This document shows, one piece after another, positions 8,397 to 16,704 of a DNA stretch of 64,000 nucleotides. Source of the DNA: Rhizobium giardinii bv. giardinii H152. Its GTDB lineage: Bacteria; Pseudomonadota; Alphaproteobacteria; Rhizobiales; Rhizobiaceae. The notes beneath the pieces are model-generated. The model was given only the letters and a program-made list of their open reading frames with translations. It did not search any database and was not told the origin of the DNA. The position numbers and the translations under genes are program-made. The stretch spans positions 97,887-161,886 of the forward strand of contig NZ_KB902702.1 in the NCBI RefSeq assembly GCF_000379605.1, read 5' to 3'. The number at the start of each line of letters is the position of its first letter. The stretch's first letter is position 1.

Positions 8397-9905
8397 TCAA
8401 TGTGTTTTCTGGCCCATCAGACGCGAGCGCAGAAGATTGGAGACGCTGTCGAAAATGAAGACGACGACGAGAATCAGGATAACCATGTAGCAGACGTTTT
8501 CCCAGTCGGAATTCGTCCGCATCGCTTCCCAGAGTTTGAGGCCGATACCGCCGGCGCCGACCGCGCCGATGATCGTTGCCGATCGCGTATTGGATTCCCA
8601 GAAATAGAGCGCCTGGCTGGCAAAGACCGGCAGAACCTGCGGCAGCACGCCAAACCGCTGCACGGCAAGCGGCGCGGCACCGACCGACTTCACACCCTCG
8701 CGCTGCTTGTCGTCGATATTCTCCAGTGCTTCCGAATAGAGCTTTCCGAGCGTGCCGGTATCGGTGAAGAAGATCGCCGACATGCCGGCAAGCGGCCCGG
8801 GGCCGAACGCGCGGGTGAAGAACAGCGCCCAGATCAGCATGTCGACGGAGCGCAGGAAGTCGAAGAAGCGCTTGGTGACCTGGTTGAGCACGCCGTTGCG
8901 GGTGATGTTGCGCGCCGCCAGGAAGCAGAGCGGAAAGGCGACGATCGAGGCAAACAGGGTGCCGACGAAGGCCATGACAATGGTCTGCAACAGCTTGGTC
9001 CAGACGTCGAGATGCTGCCATTCGGCATTGTAGAGAATGTTGTTCCAGGCGAGAGACAGGTTGGAGCGGGCCGGATCGAGACGCTCTCCAGCGAAGATCA
9101 GGCCTGCCACTTCGCCGAAGGATTTGTTGAAGAACGGCGAGTTGGTATCGAAGATGAAATTTGCCCAGCCGGGGAAGCGGTTGTGGATGCTGACCTTTTC
9201 CACATCGACATCCGCCCAGCCGGTCATGCCGAAGGCGAGCGTGATCTTTTCGCCCGGCCGCTTCTGTGTCGCCCAATCCGGCAGTTCGCCCTTCGGCTGC
9301 ACGCCGCGGCCGGGATCGAGATCGATCAGCAGCGTCTCGCCGTTATGCGTGGCGGTCACCGTGCGATCGACGACATCGACGCTGGTCGCGCTGTTGAAAC
9401 TGATCGTTGCGCGGCTGACGACCTCTTCGCTGCGTATTTCGGGTTTGACTTCGGCCCGTGCGCTGCTACCGACTGCCGATTTCGGCGCCATGAAGCTGAA
9501 GGTGGAGCTCTTTGTCGGGAGAGCCTGCTGCGTCGCGGCTGGTGCATCGAAGGCGCGCTCCACCATCCTCGTCTCGATCTTCACCCATTCCGGCTTGGCA
9601 TCGGGACCGAGGGGCGAGAAGCGTGGATAGACAACCTGCATGGCCCCGTCAGCGGCGATCTTGATATCCGGGCGAACTTCGTAAGAGACCCAGTCGGCCA
9701 GGTACGTGCCGGCGATGCCCCAATTGGCGTTCGTCAGGACCTGGCCGATCGAGAAGAACCACCAGCTATAGATCATGTAGAGCGCGATGCCGGCAAAGAT
9801 CAGGGCAGAGCGGATGCGCTTGCGCGACGAACCATAGATCAGATGCGGATGCCGGGCGGCGATCGCTTCCATCTCGGCGGCGTTCATCATCGTGTTGACG
9901 GTCAT
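8397..9905 (-). CDS. phnE2: Phosphonate ABC transporter permease PhnE (long form)
   Basis: 502 aa inner-membrane permease. The C-terminal half carries a standard BPD permease domain with the EAA-type loop (VGAAPLAVQRFGVLPQVLP) and AIGAVGAGGIGLKLWEAM. The N-terminal half has one membrane helix near residues 32-52, then a hydrophilic stretch of roughly 190 residues, then the helices; PhnE is usually about 260-280 aa, so this is a large extracytoplasmic insert. ATG 9905 has TAGGAG 6 bp upstream and lies 9 bp after phnE1. It pairs with PhnE1 as the second permease of the PhnCDE1E2 importer. Confidence 0.93.
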   Translation of the reverse strand: MTVNTMMNAAEMEAIAARHPHLIYGSSRKRIRSALIFAGIALYMIYSWWFFSIGQVLTNANWGIAGTYLADWVSYEVRPDIKIAADGAMQVVYPRFSPLGPDAKPEWVKIETRMVERAFDAPAATQQALPTKSSTFSFMAPKSAVGSSARAEVKPEIRSEEVVSRATISFNSATSVDVVDRTVTATHNGETLLIDLDPGRGVQPKGELPDWATQKRPGEKITLAFGMTGWADVDVEKVSIHNRFPGWANFIFDTNSPFFNKSFGEVAGLIFAGERLDPARSNLSLAWNNILYNAEWQHLDVWTKLLQTIVMAFVGTLFASIVAFPLCFLAARNITRNGVLNQVTKRFFDFLRSVDMLIWALFFTRAFGPGPLAGMSAIFFTDTGTLGKLYSEALENIDDKQREGVKSVGAAPLAVQRFGVLPQVLPVFASQALYFWESNTRSATIIGAVGAGGIGLKLWEAMRTNSDWENVCYMVILILVVVFIFDSVSNLLRSRLMGQKTH

Positions 9906-9914
9906 GGTCCGCTC

Positions 9915-10877
9915 CTATTGCGCAAGCTGGAAGGCCTGGTCGCCGACGAGGCGGCGGCGCAGCCATGCGGAAAACTGATCGACGGCGATGATCGTCGAGA
10001 ACAACAGGATGATGATGGCGAGCGTCTTTGCCTCATGCCCCTGGCCGATCGACAGCCGCAGCGGCTCGCCGATACCGCCGCCTCCGACGGCGCCGATGAT
10101 GGTCGAGGCGCGCACGTTGATCTCGAGCCTGAGCAGCGCGTAGCTCATGAAATTGGGCAGGACCTGCGGCACCATGCCGAACCAGACGCGTTCGATCCAG
10201 TTGCCGCCGGTGGCCCTGAGCCCTTCGTCCGGTCGCATGTCGGCATTTTCGACAACTTCGAAGAACAGCTTACCGAGCGCGCCGACCGTATGGATCGATA
10301 CGGCGATCATCGCCGGGATCGGCCCGAGCGACAGGATGGCGAGGAAGAAGCCGGCGATGACCACTTCCGGAAAGGCCCGCAATATCTCCATGAGGCGGCG
10401 GACGAAGCCACGCACCCAAGGGTTCGGCATCAGGTTGCGGGCCGCAAGGAAGCAGAGGATGAAACCGAAGAACATGCCGAAAATGGTGGAGAAGATCGCG
10501 ATATTCAGCGTTTCGAGCATCCTGTAGAAATATTCCGGCACGTAGATCGCGTCCGTCAGATACATCCGGCCTTCGGGATAGTTGTACTTGAGGCTGCCGT
10601 CGTCATAGGGCGAGGCAAGATCGAACATGGCGCGGGCGATTTCGGCGCCATCGCGCGGGACGAGATCGCCGACGAAATCGAAGAAATAGAGCAAACGGTC
10701 GAAGAACTTGCCGGCATTGGTCTCGTTGGCAAACCAGAGAGACCCCGAGAGAGCCATGGCAAGCAGTGCGAGACCTATGAAAGTGTAGGTCCGGCGACGG
10801 AGATTAAGCTCCTGCCAGTGGCGTTCGACCACAGCGCCGTTATCGCTCAAGGTCGGGGAAGGCGCTGACGTGGCCAT
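9915..10877 (-). CDS. phnE1: Phosphonate ABC transporter permease PhnE
   Basis: 320 aa permease with a first helix around residues 30-50, an extracytoplasmic segment, and a BPD permease core ending in ASTIIGAVGGGGIGEPLRLSI and a final helix. I prefer the ATG at 10877 because GGAG lies 5 bp before it; an in-frame ATG at 10916 would add 13 residues. It follows phnD after a stem-loop and precedes phnE2 by 9 bp. The two PhnE proteins form the membrane channel for phosphonates (and, in Sinorhizobium phoCDET, phosphate). Confidence 0.93.
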   Translation of the reverse strand: MATSAPSPTLSDNGAVVERHWQELNLRRRTYTFIGLALLAMALSGSLWFANETNAGKFFDRLLYFFDFVGDLVPRDGAEIARAMFDLASPYDDGSLKYNYPEGRMYLTDAIYVPEYFYRMLETLNIAIFSTIFGMFFGFILCFLAARNLMPNPWVRGFVRRLMEILRAFPEVVIAGFFLAILSLGPIPAMIAVSIHTVGALGKLFFEVVENADMRPDEGLRATGGNWIERVWFGMVPQVLPNFMSYALLRLEINVRASTIIGAVGGGGIGEPLRLSIGQGHEAKTLAIIILLFSTIIAVDQFSAWLRRRLVGDQAFQLAQ

Positions 10878-10941
10878 GGAGTCTCCGGCAAACGAGGCGG
10901 CTTCAGCGGACATCATGCCCCTGAAGCCTGTCCAGACGAGG

Positions 10942-10970
10942 AACGCTAGCCGGCAGGACCGGCCAGCGTT
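10942..10970 (-). other. Intercistronic stem-loop between phnD and phnE1
   Basis: Arms AACGCTAGCCGG and CCGGCCAGCGTT pair over 12 positions (one G-U on the transcript) around a 5-nt loop, 17 bp after the phnD stop. A stem-loop behind a binding-protein gene can protect the upstream mRNA and lower read-through, raising PhnD relative to the permeases. Confidence 0.6.
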
Positions 10971-10986
10971 TTGAATTCAGGCGATA

Positions 10987-11892
10987 TCAGCCGCCGATGG
11001 TCGACTTGCGGGCTTCGATGATCGGCTTGTAGAAGTCGGCGTTGACTTCGACGAAGCCCTTGTACTCGCCGCCTTCGACAGCCGCGAAGCAGGCCGCATC
11101 GGTCTTCGGCAGGTCGAGCATGAACTGCTTGAACTTGGCCTTGACGTCGGCGCTGAGCGACGAACGGACAACGGTCGGGCCGTTCGGGATCAGCGGCGAG
11201 CGCCACAGTTCGACCAGGTCGTTCATGTCGAGGATACCCTTGTCGACCATCTTGCGCAGGTTGCCGGAGGTGTAGCCTTCCTTGAAGTCGCCGATGCCCG
11301 AACCGAAGGTCGTGCCTGCGTCGAAGGTGCCCTTCAGCACTTCCAGAACCAGGTTTTCATGGCCGCCGCCGAAGCCGGTCTCGGCGAAGAATTCCTTGAC
11401 CGGCATGCCGATCGTTTCCGGCAGGGTGACGTTCGGGATCAGGTAGCCGGAGGTGGAGTCCGGATCGGCAAAGCCGAGCTTCTTGCCCTTGAGGTCCTCG
11501 ATCTTGGTGAAGCCCTTGTCATTGCGAGCGACCATGATCGAGTAATAGCCGGTCGAACCGTCGGTCTGTTCGGTCGTCAGGATCGGCTCGACGGCGTCAG
11601 CCTTGGCGAGGTAGATCTTGGCATAGCCGGAAGCACCGAGTTCGGCAAAATCGAGCGTGCCGCCCAGCAGACCCTGGATGACGCCGTCATAGTCGGCAGC
11701 CGGGAAGAACGACACCTTCTCGACGTTGAGCGCGGTCTTCAGGTGGTCGCCGAGGCACTGGAAGTTGCGCAGGCGGTCGGCTTCGTTTTCGCCGCCGATG
11801 ATACCGACGCGGAATTCCTTGAGGTCTTCAGCCTGAACGTGGCCGACCAGGGCAAAGAGCGCAACGGCGCTCAAGAGGGCTTTCTTCAACAT
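10987..11892 (-). CDS. phnD: Phosphonate ABC transporter substrate-binding protein PhnD
   Basis: 301 aa periplasmic protein with a clear signal peptide (MLKKALLSAVALFALVGHVQA, cleavage about residue 22). The mature start (EFRVGIIGGENEADRLRN) and the segments DFAELGASGYAKIY and GKKLGFADPDSTSGYLIPN are typical PhnD ligand-pocket regions. It binds phosphonate (and possibly phosphate esters) for PhnE1E2 and PhnC. It follows phnC after 147 bp that contain a rhizobial short palindrome. Confidence 0.95.
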   Translation of the reverse strand: MLKKALLSAVALFALVGHVQAEDLKEFRVGIIGGENEADRLRNFQCLGDHLKTALNVEKVSFFPAADYDGVIQGLLGGTLDFAELGASGYAKIYLAKADAVEPILTTEQTDGSTGYYSIMVARNDKGFTKIEDLKGKKLGFADPDSTSGYLIPNVTLPETIGMPVKEFFAETGFGGGHENLVLEVLKGTFDAGTTFGSGIGDFKEGYTSGNLRKMVDKGILDMNDLVELWRSPLIPNGPTVVRSSLSADVKAKFKQFMLDLPKTDAACFAAVEGGEYKGFVEVNADFYKPIIEARKSTIGG

Positions 11893-12005
11893 AGAGTCTT
11901 CTCCTGTTATCCCGGCGGCGCCGGTTCACATTCGGTTGCAAGGATGCGCCCGTGACGTGGGCTTTCGATCCTGACGGGGAACTATGTGTCCAAGTGTGAT
12001 GTCAT

Positions 12006-12030
12006 CCGAAAACTGCTGCGCACTTTTCGG
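12006..12030. repeat. Short rhizobial intergenic palindrome
   Basis: CCGAAAA and TTTTCGG arms around CTGCTGCGCAC, in the phnC-phnD gap. This resembles the palindromic 'CCGAAAA...TTTTCGG' units scattered through intergenic DNA of rhizobia. A related copy lies at 14357-14404. It is transcribed within the operon. Confidence 0.55.
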
Positions 12031-12039
12031 CACCACGCC

Positions 12040-12882
12040 CTATAACCCGGCCAGTGCCAGCGGCTTGACGCCGGCTGATTTCTGATTGTCCTGCGCTGCA
12101 GGAATGCTGATGCTGGTCGAGGTCATCGATTCCTCGATTTCCGCACCGCCTCCGTAGATTTCAGCGACGGCCGCTGCCGTCAGGTCCCTTGGCTGACCAT
12201 CGAAAACGACGCGGCCATGCGCCATGCCGATGATCCGTTCGCAGTAATTGCGCGCCGTATCCAGCGTGTGCAGATTGGTGACGACGGTGATGCCGTCGCG
12301 CTCGTTGATGTCGCGCAGCGCATCCATGACGATCTTTGCATTGAGCGGATCGAGCGAGGCGATCGGCTCGTCGGCAAGCAGCATCTTCGGTTGCTGCATC
12401 AAGGCGCGGGCGATGGCGACGCGCTGCTGCTGGCCGCCGGAAAGCGTGCCTGCCGGTTGCAGCGCCGTCTGCTCGATGCCGAGCCGCTCCAGCGCGCCGA
12501 TTGCCATGATGCGTTCTTCACGGGTGAACATGTTGAGAATGCTGAGCACCGTCGAACGGTGATTGAGGCGGCCAAGCAGCACATTGGTCAGCACATCGAG
12601 ACGCGGCACCAGATTGAACTGCTGGAAGATCATCGCGCAATCGCGCTGCCAGGTGCGCAGCGCCGCACCGCGCAGCGAGGAGACCTCGAGATCGCCGAAA
12701 TGGATGGAGCCCGACGACACGTCGTTGAGCCGGTTGATCATCCGCAGCAGCGTCGACTTGCCCGCGCCGGAACGGCCGATGATGCCGACCATCTGGCCCT
12801 GCGGAATGTCGAAGGTAACCGCGTTGACGGCGATCTTCTTGCCGAACCGTCGTGTTACGTTCTTCAGCTGGAACATGGGCAC
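12040..12882 (-). CDS. phnC: Phosphonate ABC transporter ATP-binding protein PhnC
   Basis: 280 aa ABC ATPase: Walker [10 protein letters not shown] (36-44), signature [15 protein letters not shown], Walker [14 protein letters not shown], switch [10 protein letters not shown]-terminal tail of ~30 residues follows the family core. It energises phosphonate uptake by PhnDE1E2. A 135-bp gap before the start carries a three-unit candidate PhoB box, so phnCDE may have its own phosphate-controlled promoter, like phoCDET of Sinorhizobium meliloti. Confidence 0.95.
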   Translation of the reverse strand: MPMFQLKNVTRRFGKKIAVNAVTFDIPQGQMVGIIGRSGAGKSTLLRMINRLNDVSSGSIHFGDLEVSSLRGAALRTWQRDCAMIFQQFNLVPRLDVLTNVLLGRLNHRSTVLSILNMFTREERIMAIGALERLGIEQTALQPAGTLSGGQQQRVAIARALMQQPKMLLADEPIASLDPLNAKIVMDALRDINERDGITVVTNLHTLDTARNYCERIIGMAHGRVVFDGQPRDLTAAAVAEIYGGGAEIEESMTSTSISIPAAQDNQKSAGVKPLALAGL

Positions 12883-12948
12883 TCGTCCTCTTTGGCAGCA
12901 CCGGTCATCGGTACGACACTTGCCATATCGGTGCTTGATGAAGGGGGA

Positions 12949-12977
12949 ATGTCAGATCGATGTAGGTTTTGTTACAG
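12949..12977 (-). promoter_or_regulatory. Candidate PhoB box upstream of phnC
   Basis: Read on the minus strand there are three 7-mers at exact 11-bp spacing: CTGTAAC, CCTACAT and CTGACAT, which match the rhizobial/E. coli PhoB half-site CTGTCAT at 5, 4 and 6 of 7 positions, with 4-bp spacers AAAA and CGAT. It ends 67 bp before the phnC ATG, a usual place for an activator box. Confidence 0.65.
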
Positions 12978-13017
12978 TCCACGACTCCTGCGCAGGCAGG
13001 GGTTGCAGAGTAAAAAG

Positions 13018-13635
13018 TCATCCATTGTGACGCGCTAGAAATGCATCGGCGTCCAGCATCCTGAAATCGTTCAGCGCATCGCGCAGCCTGGCGTGATCCC
13101 AGTTCCACCAGGCGAGCTTTTCGAAGCGCCCGGCGATCTCCTTGCCGAAGCGCTCGCGGATCAGTCTCGCCGGAACGCCGCCGACGATCGTGTAGGGCGC
13201 GACATCCTTCGAGACGACGGCGCCCGCACCGATCACCGCTCCATTGCCGACCTTGACGCCCGGCAGCACCGTCGCGCCATGGCCGATCCAGACATCATGG
13301 CCGATGACAACGCGGTTTTCACGGCGCCAGGCAAAGAAATCCTGATCTACGTCCGCGTCCGGCCAATAGCTGGTGGCACGATAGGTGAAGTGATGCAGCG
13401 TCGCCCGCCATGTAGGATGGTTGGTGGCATTGATGCGCACGGAGGCCGCCAAATTGGCGAATTTGCCGATCGTTGCGCACCAGATCGACCCATCCCGTTC
13501 GATATAGGAATAATCACCGAATTCGACCTCGTCGATGCGGCAGCGTTCGCCCACCTCGGTATATCGGCCAAGCGTCGATTCGCTGACGACCGCTGTTGGG
13601 TGGATCGTCGGCTGTTCTGTCAGTTTCTTGCTCAT
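13018..13635 (-). CDS. Hexapeptide-repeat acetyltransferase in the phn operon
   Basis: 205 aa left-handed beta-helix acyltransferase of the CatB/xenobiotic acetyltransferase group: tandem [LIV]-G-x4 hexapeptides are visible (for example [27 protein letters not shown]), and [14 protein letters not shown] carries the usual active-site histidine region. These enzymes use acetyl-CoA to acetylate hydroxyl or amino groups. The start overlaps phnL by 4 bp, so it is a built-in member of the locus, which has no phnO (the GNAT that acetylates aminoalkylphosphonates in E. coli). A phosphonate or antibiotic substrate is therefore possible, but untested here. Confidence 0.85.
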   Translation of the reverse strand: MSKKLTEQPTIHPTAVVSESTLGRYTEVGERCRIDEVEFGDYSYIERDGSIWCATIGKFANLAASVRINATNHPTWRATLHHFTYRATSYWPDADVDQDFFAWRRENRVVIGHDVWIGHGATVLPGVKVGNGAVIGAGAVVSKDVAPYTIVGGVPARLIRERFGKEIAGRFEKLAWWNWDHARLRDALNDFRMLDADAFLARHNG

Positions 13636-14339
13636 GCGGCAGCTTTTCGCGGCGAGAAGGCGGAGACGTCGAGGATGCGGTCTGCAACGGCGTCGCGCAC
13701 CTCCTTGTCATGGAAGATGCCGAGAAGTGCTACCCCTTCGGCCTTCTTGCCGGCGATCATTTCGACCACGACGCGGCGGTTTTTCGCGTCGAGCGACGCC
13801 GTCGGCTCGTCGAGCAGAAGGACCGGATGGTCGGTGATGAAACCGCGGGCAATATTGACGCGCTGCTGCTCGCCACCGGAGAAGGTCGCCGGCGGCAATT
13901 GCCAGAGTTCACGCGGCAGGTTGAGCTTTGCCAGCAGATCGGACGCTTTTTCGCTTGCCTCCTGATGGGAAACGCCGCGCGCCAGAAGCGGTTCGGCAAC
14001 GACGTCGAGAGCCGACACGCGGGGAACGACGCGCAGGAACTGGCTGACATAGCCGAGCGTGTCGCGGCGGACCTCGAGCACCGAGCGCGGCGCCGCGCTG
14101 GCGAGATCGACCAGATGGCCGCGGTGCTCGATCAGGATCTGTCCGGCATCGACGGCGTAGTTGCCGTAGAGCATCTTCAGGATCGAACTCTTGCCGACGC
14201 CGGACGGACCGCCGAGCACGACGCATTCACCCTTTTTGACGGAAAAGAAAACGCCGGCGACCACCGGCAAGGTGATGCCGTCGCGCAGATGCATGGTGAA
14301 GCTCTTGGCGACTTCGGAAACAACAAGCGGTGTCGGCAT
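13632..14339 (-). CDS. phnL: C-P lyase complex protein PhnL (ABC ATPase-like)
   Basis: 235 aa with Walker [10 protein letters not shown], signature [15 protein letters not shown] and Walker [13 protein letters not shown]. PhnL is one of two ABC-type subunits of the phosphonate-breakdown machinery; with PhnI, G and H it builds ribose 1-methylphosphonate 5-triphosphate. Length agrees with E. coli PhnL (226 aa). It is separated from phnK by 63 bp that are mostly a rhizobial palindrome. Confidence 0.95.
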   Translation of the reverse strand: MPTPLVVSEVAKSFTMHLRDGITLPVVAGVFFSVKKGECVVLGGPSGVGKSSILKMLYGNYAVDAGQILIEHRGHLVDLASAAPRSVLEVRRDTLGYVSQFLRVVPRVSALDVVAEPLLARGVSHQEASEKASDLLAKLNLPRELWQLPPATFSGGEQQRVNIARGFITDHPVLLLDEPTASLDAKNRRVVVEMIAGKKAEGVALLGIFHDKEVRDAVADRILDVSAFSPRKAAA

Positions 14340-14356
14340 GACTATTCTTCCTGTTG

Positions 14357-14404
14357 GAGCATGGATTCGTCCGAAAACGGTTCCGACTTTCCGGACCCGT
14401 GCTC
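14357..14404. repeat. Rhizobial palindromic repeat between phnL and phnK
   Basis: GAGC...GCTC ends enclose CCGAAAACGGTTCCGACTTT and CCGG, the layout of the very common rhizobial element that reads CCGAAAACCGGTTCCCACTTTTCGG. It reaches into the phnK stop codon (14403-14405), so insertion or expansion happened right at the gene end. Confidence 0.6.
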
Positions 14405-15179
14405 AGACCTGCAGAATGGAGGAAACGAGAAGCTGGGTGTAGGGCTCGCGCGGATCGTCGAGCACCCGGTCGGTCAAGCCCTGCTCGATCACCACACCGT
14501 CTTTCATCACCATCATTCGATGCGAGAGAAGGCGGGCGACGGCGAGGTCATGGGTGACGATGATCGCCGACAGGCCGAGGTCATGGACGAGGCCGCGCAC
14601 CAGGTCGAGCAGGCGCGCCTGCACTGAAACGTCGAGGCCGCCGGTCGGCTCATCCATGAAGACGAGACGCGGGGAGGTGACGAGATTGCGGGCGATCTGC
14701 AGCCGCTGGCGCATGCCGCCGGAAAAGGCGCGCGGCTGATCGTCGATGCGGTCTTCCTCGATCTCGACACGGCGCAGCCAGTCGGTGGCGGTGGCCCGGA
14801 TTTGCCCGTAGTGCCGGTCGCCGACCGCCATCAGCCGCTCGCCGACATTGGCGCCGGCCGAAACCGTCATGCGCAGGCCGTCGGCCGGGTTCTGATGAAC
14901 AAAACCCCAGTCGGTGCGCATCAGGAAACGGCGCTCGGCCTCGCCCATGCGGGCAAGATCGCGGTATTGGCCGTCACGCATGTGATATTCGACGACGCCG
15001 GAGGTCGGCATCAGCCGCGTGGAAAGACAGGAGAGCAGCGTCGTCTTGCCGGAGCCGGATTCGCCGACGATGGCCAGCACCTCGCCCGGCCAGAGCTCGA
15101 AGGAGACATTGCGACAGCCGATACGCCCGCCGTAGAATTTCGAGATGTCGCTGACTTTGAGAAGCGGGACGGTCGTCAT
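14403..15179 (-). CDS. phnK: C-P lyase complex protein PhnK (ABC ATPase-like)
   Basis: 258 aa with Walker A GESGSGKTT, signature FSGGMRQRLQIARNL and Walker B LVFMDEPTGGLD. PhnK docks on the PhnGHIJ core complex and its ATPase activity supports the C-P lyase reaction. E. coli PhnK is 252 aa. It is separated from phnJ by a 373-bp gap filled by a mosaic repeat, unusual for a subunit of the same complex. Confidence 0.95.
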   Translation of the reverse strand: MTTVPLLKVSDISKFYGGRIGCRNVSFELWPGEVLAIVGESGSGKTTLLSCLSTRLMPTSGVVEYHMRDGQYRDLARMGEAERRFLMRTDWGFVHQNPADGLRMTVSAGANVGERLMAVGDRHYGQIRATATDWLRRVEIEEDRIDDQPRAFSGGMRQRLQIARNLVTSPRLVFMDEPTGGLDVSVQARLLDLVRGLVHDLGLSAIIVTHDLAVARLLSHRMMVMKDGVVIEQGLTDRVLDDPREPYTQLLVSSILQV

Positions 15180-15209
15180 TGACGTGCCTCCTTTTGAGCG
15201 CGCGGAGGT

Positions 15210-15524
15210 TTACCCCCCTCTGTCCTGCCGGACATCTCCCCCACAAGGGGGGAGATCGGCTGGACCCATCGTGCAGCCCAGCCTGCCGCCTGGATTTGCC
15301 GGGCTTTCTCCCTCTTCTCCCCAGCGGGGAGAAGGTGGCGCGAAGCGCCGGATGAGGGGGACGGCTGGCGCCGAAATCGCAGAGAAGGCCCCCTCATCGC
15401 CTCGCATACGCTCGGCACTTCTCCCCGACGGGGAGAAGAGGGAGCTTGTCGCAAGCGCCTTCGCTTCATATGCAATAGCCCGGTACTTGAGGGGCAGATG
15501 TCACGAAGTGACAGAGGGGGGTAA
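15210..15524. repeat. Nested rhizobial intergenic mosaic element (RIME-like)
   Basis: The element is bounded by a perfect 15-bp inverted repeat: TTACCCCCCTCTGTC (15210-15224) and GACAGAGGGGGGTAA (15510-15524). Inside, CTCCCTCTTCTCCCC (about 15309-15323) is repeated inverted as GGGGAGAAGAGGGAG (15430-15444), and GATGAGGGG at 15351 faces CCCCTCATC at 15390. Short hairpins (CATCTCCCCCacaaGGGGGGAGATC; TTCTCCCC-agc-GGGGAGAA; GGCGCgaaGCGCC) lie between. This is the architecture of RIME/mosaic elements of Rhizobium. It fills the phnJ-phnK gap and codes for nothing convincing. Confidence 0.8.
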
Positions 15525-15552
15525 CTCCTCGTTAAACGCTCAGCCGCCCCGC

Positions 15553-16431
15553 TCATTCCGCCGCCTCCTGTCGCGCCAGCATCTCACCGGCATGACCATG
15601 CGCCCGCCGATCCTCGCAATGGTCGGTGTCGGAGCAGACGAACATGCGACCGCCGTGGTCATCGAGCACGACCTCGTCGAGATAAACGTGCTCGGCGCCG
15701 CAGAGCGCGCAGGGCTTGTCGAAATGCTGGATCTCGAACGGATGGTCCTCGAAATCGAGGCTGACGACCTCGGTATGGGGCGGCACGGCGTAGATGCGCT
15801 TTTCGCGGCCGGCGCCGAACAGCTGAAGCGCCTCCGACATGTGCATTTTCGGATTGTCGAACTTCGGCGTCGGCGAGGGATCCATCACATAACGACCTTC
15901 GACCTTGACCGGATAGGCATAGGTCGTGGCGATATGGCCGTTACGGGCGATGTCCTCGTAGAGCTTGACATGCATGAGGCCGTATTCCTCCAGCGCATGC
16001 ATCTTGCGGGTCTCGGTCTCGCGCGGTTCGAGGAACCGTAGCGGTTCCGGAATCGGCACTTGATAGACCAGCGTCTGGCCGGTCTTCAGCCGTTCCTCCG
16101 GAATGCGGTGGCGGGTCTGGATGATCGTCGCCTCGCTGGTCTTCGTCGTCACCGCGACATTGGCGACCTTCTGGAAGAAGGCGCGGATCGAGACGGCATT
16201 GGTCGTGTCGTCTGCGCCCTGGTCGATGACCTTCAGCACGTCATCCGGCCCGAGGATCGCCGCCGTCACCTGGACACCGCCGGTGCCCCAGCCGTAGGGC
16301 ATGGGCATTTCGCGCGATGCGAAGGGAACCTGATAGCCGGGTATGGCGATCGCCTTGAGAATCGCCCGGCGGATCATCCGCTTCGTCTGCTCGTCGAGAT
16401 AGGCGAAGTTGTATGTGGCAAGGTCAGGCAT
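15553..16431 (-). CDS. phnJ: Carbon-phosphorus lyase core subunit PhnJ (radical SAM)
   Basis: 292 aa. The four cysteines near the end have spacing C-x2-C-x21-C-x5-C (KPCALCGAE...FVCSDTDHC), the same spacing as E. coli C241/C244/C266/C272. PhnJ uses a 4Fe-4S cluster and SAM to cleave the C-P bond, releasing methane or another hydrocarbon and the 1,2-cyclic ribose phosphate. The N-terminal MPMPYGWGTGG segment holds the glycine-rich region needed for radical storage. It is 273 bp after fosX rather than directly behind phnI, and a small opposite-strand gene lies in between. Confidence 0.97.
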   Translation of the reverse strand: MPDLATYNFAYLDEQTKRMIRRAILKAIAIPGYQVPFASREMPMPYGWGTGGVQVTAAILGPDDVLKVIDQGADDTTNAVSIRAFFQKVANVAVTTKTSEATIIQTRHRIPEERLKTGQTLVYQVPIPEPLRFLEPRETETRKMHALEEYGLMHVKLYEDIARNGHIATTYAYPVKVEGRYVMDPSPTPKFDNPKMHMSEALQLFGAGREKRIYAVPPHTEVVSLDFEDHPFEIQHFDKPCALCGAEHVYLDEVVLDDHGGRMFVCSDTDHCEDRRAHGHAGEMLARQEAAE

Positions 16432-16477
16432 TGTCGATTACCTTGAGGTGCAGAGGACCACGGGAGAAAGATCCGGG

Positions 16478-16681
16478 ATGGAAGCCGAACCCAGCGCCTT
16501 CAACGTACTGCCGCTCGTTCTGGCGGGTCTTGTTGTGCTGGTGATCGTCATCCTGGGGGACCGCGCCGCGAGAAAGAGGAAAAGCCAGGCGGCGGGATCG
16601 GGGGGCGACGGCGGCGTCTATGCGTCGAGCGACGGGGATACCGGCGGAGACTGCGGCGGCGGAGACGGTGGGGGCGACTGA
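16478..16681 (+). CDS. Small membrane protein with Gly/Asp/Cys-rich tail
   Basis: 67 aa from ATG 16478, with GGGAG 11 bp upstream. Residues ~9-27 (VLPLVLAGLVVLVIVILGD) form one hydrophobic helix, followed by basic RAARKRKSQ, then a tail of GGDGG/SSDGDTGGDCGGGDGGGD with one cysteine. Such Gly-rich, Asp/Cys-containing tails recur on small bacterial membrane proteins of unknown role. It is on the opposite strand to all surrounding phn genes, in the fosX-phnJ gap. No function assigned. Confidence 0.55.
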   Translation: MEAEPSAFNVLPLVLAGLVVLVIVILGDRAARKRKSQAAGSGGDGGVYASSDGDTGGDCGGGDGGGD

Positions 16682-16704
16682 TCCACCGTGCGACAACGGG
16701 AATA

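Noticed and set aside
8400..10868. 822-codon plus-strand open frame across phnE1/phnE2
   Set aside because: Antisense to two clear permease genes, rich in Asp/Glu/Arg/His with no domain; an artefact of high GC third positions.
15176..15556. 126-codon minus-strand frame inside the mosaic repeat
   Set aside because: Consists of the repeat (Pro/Arg/Ser rich) only.
15145..16041. 298-codon plus-strand open frame over the mosaic element and phnJ
   Set aside because: Half repeat DNA, half antisense phnJ; no coherent protein.
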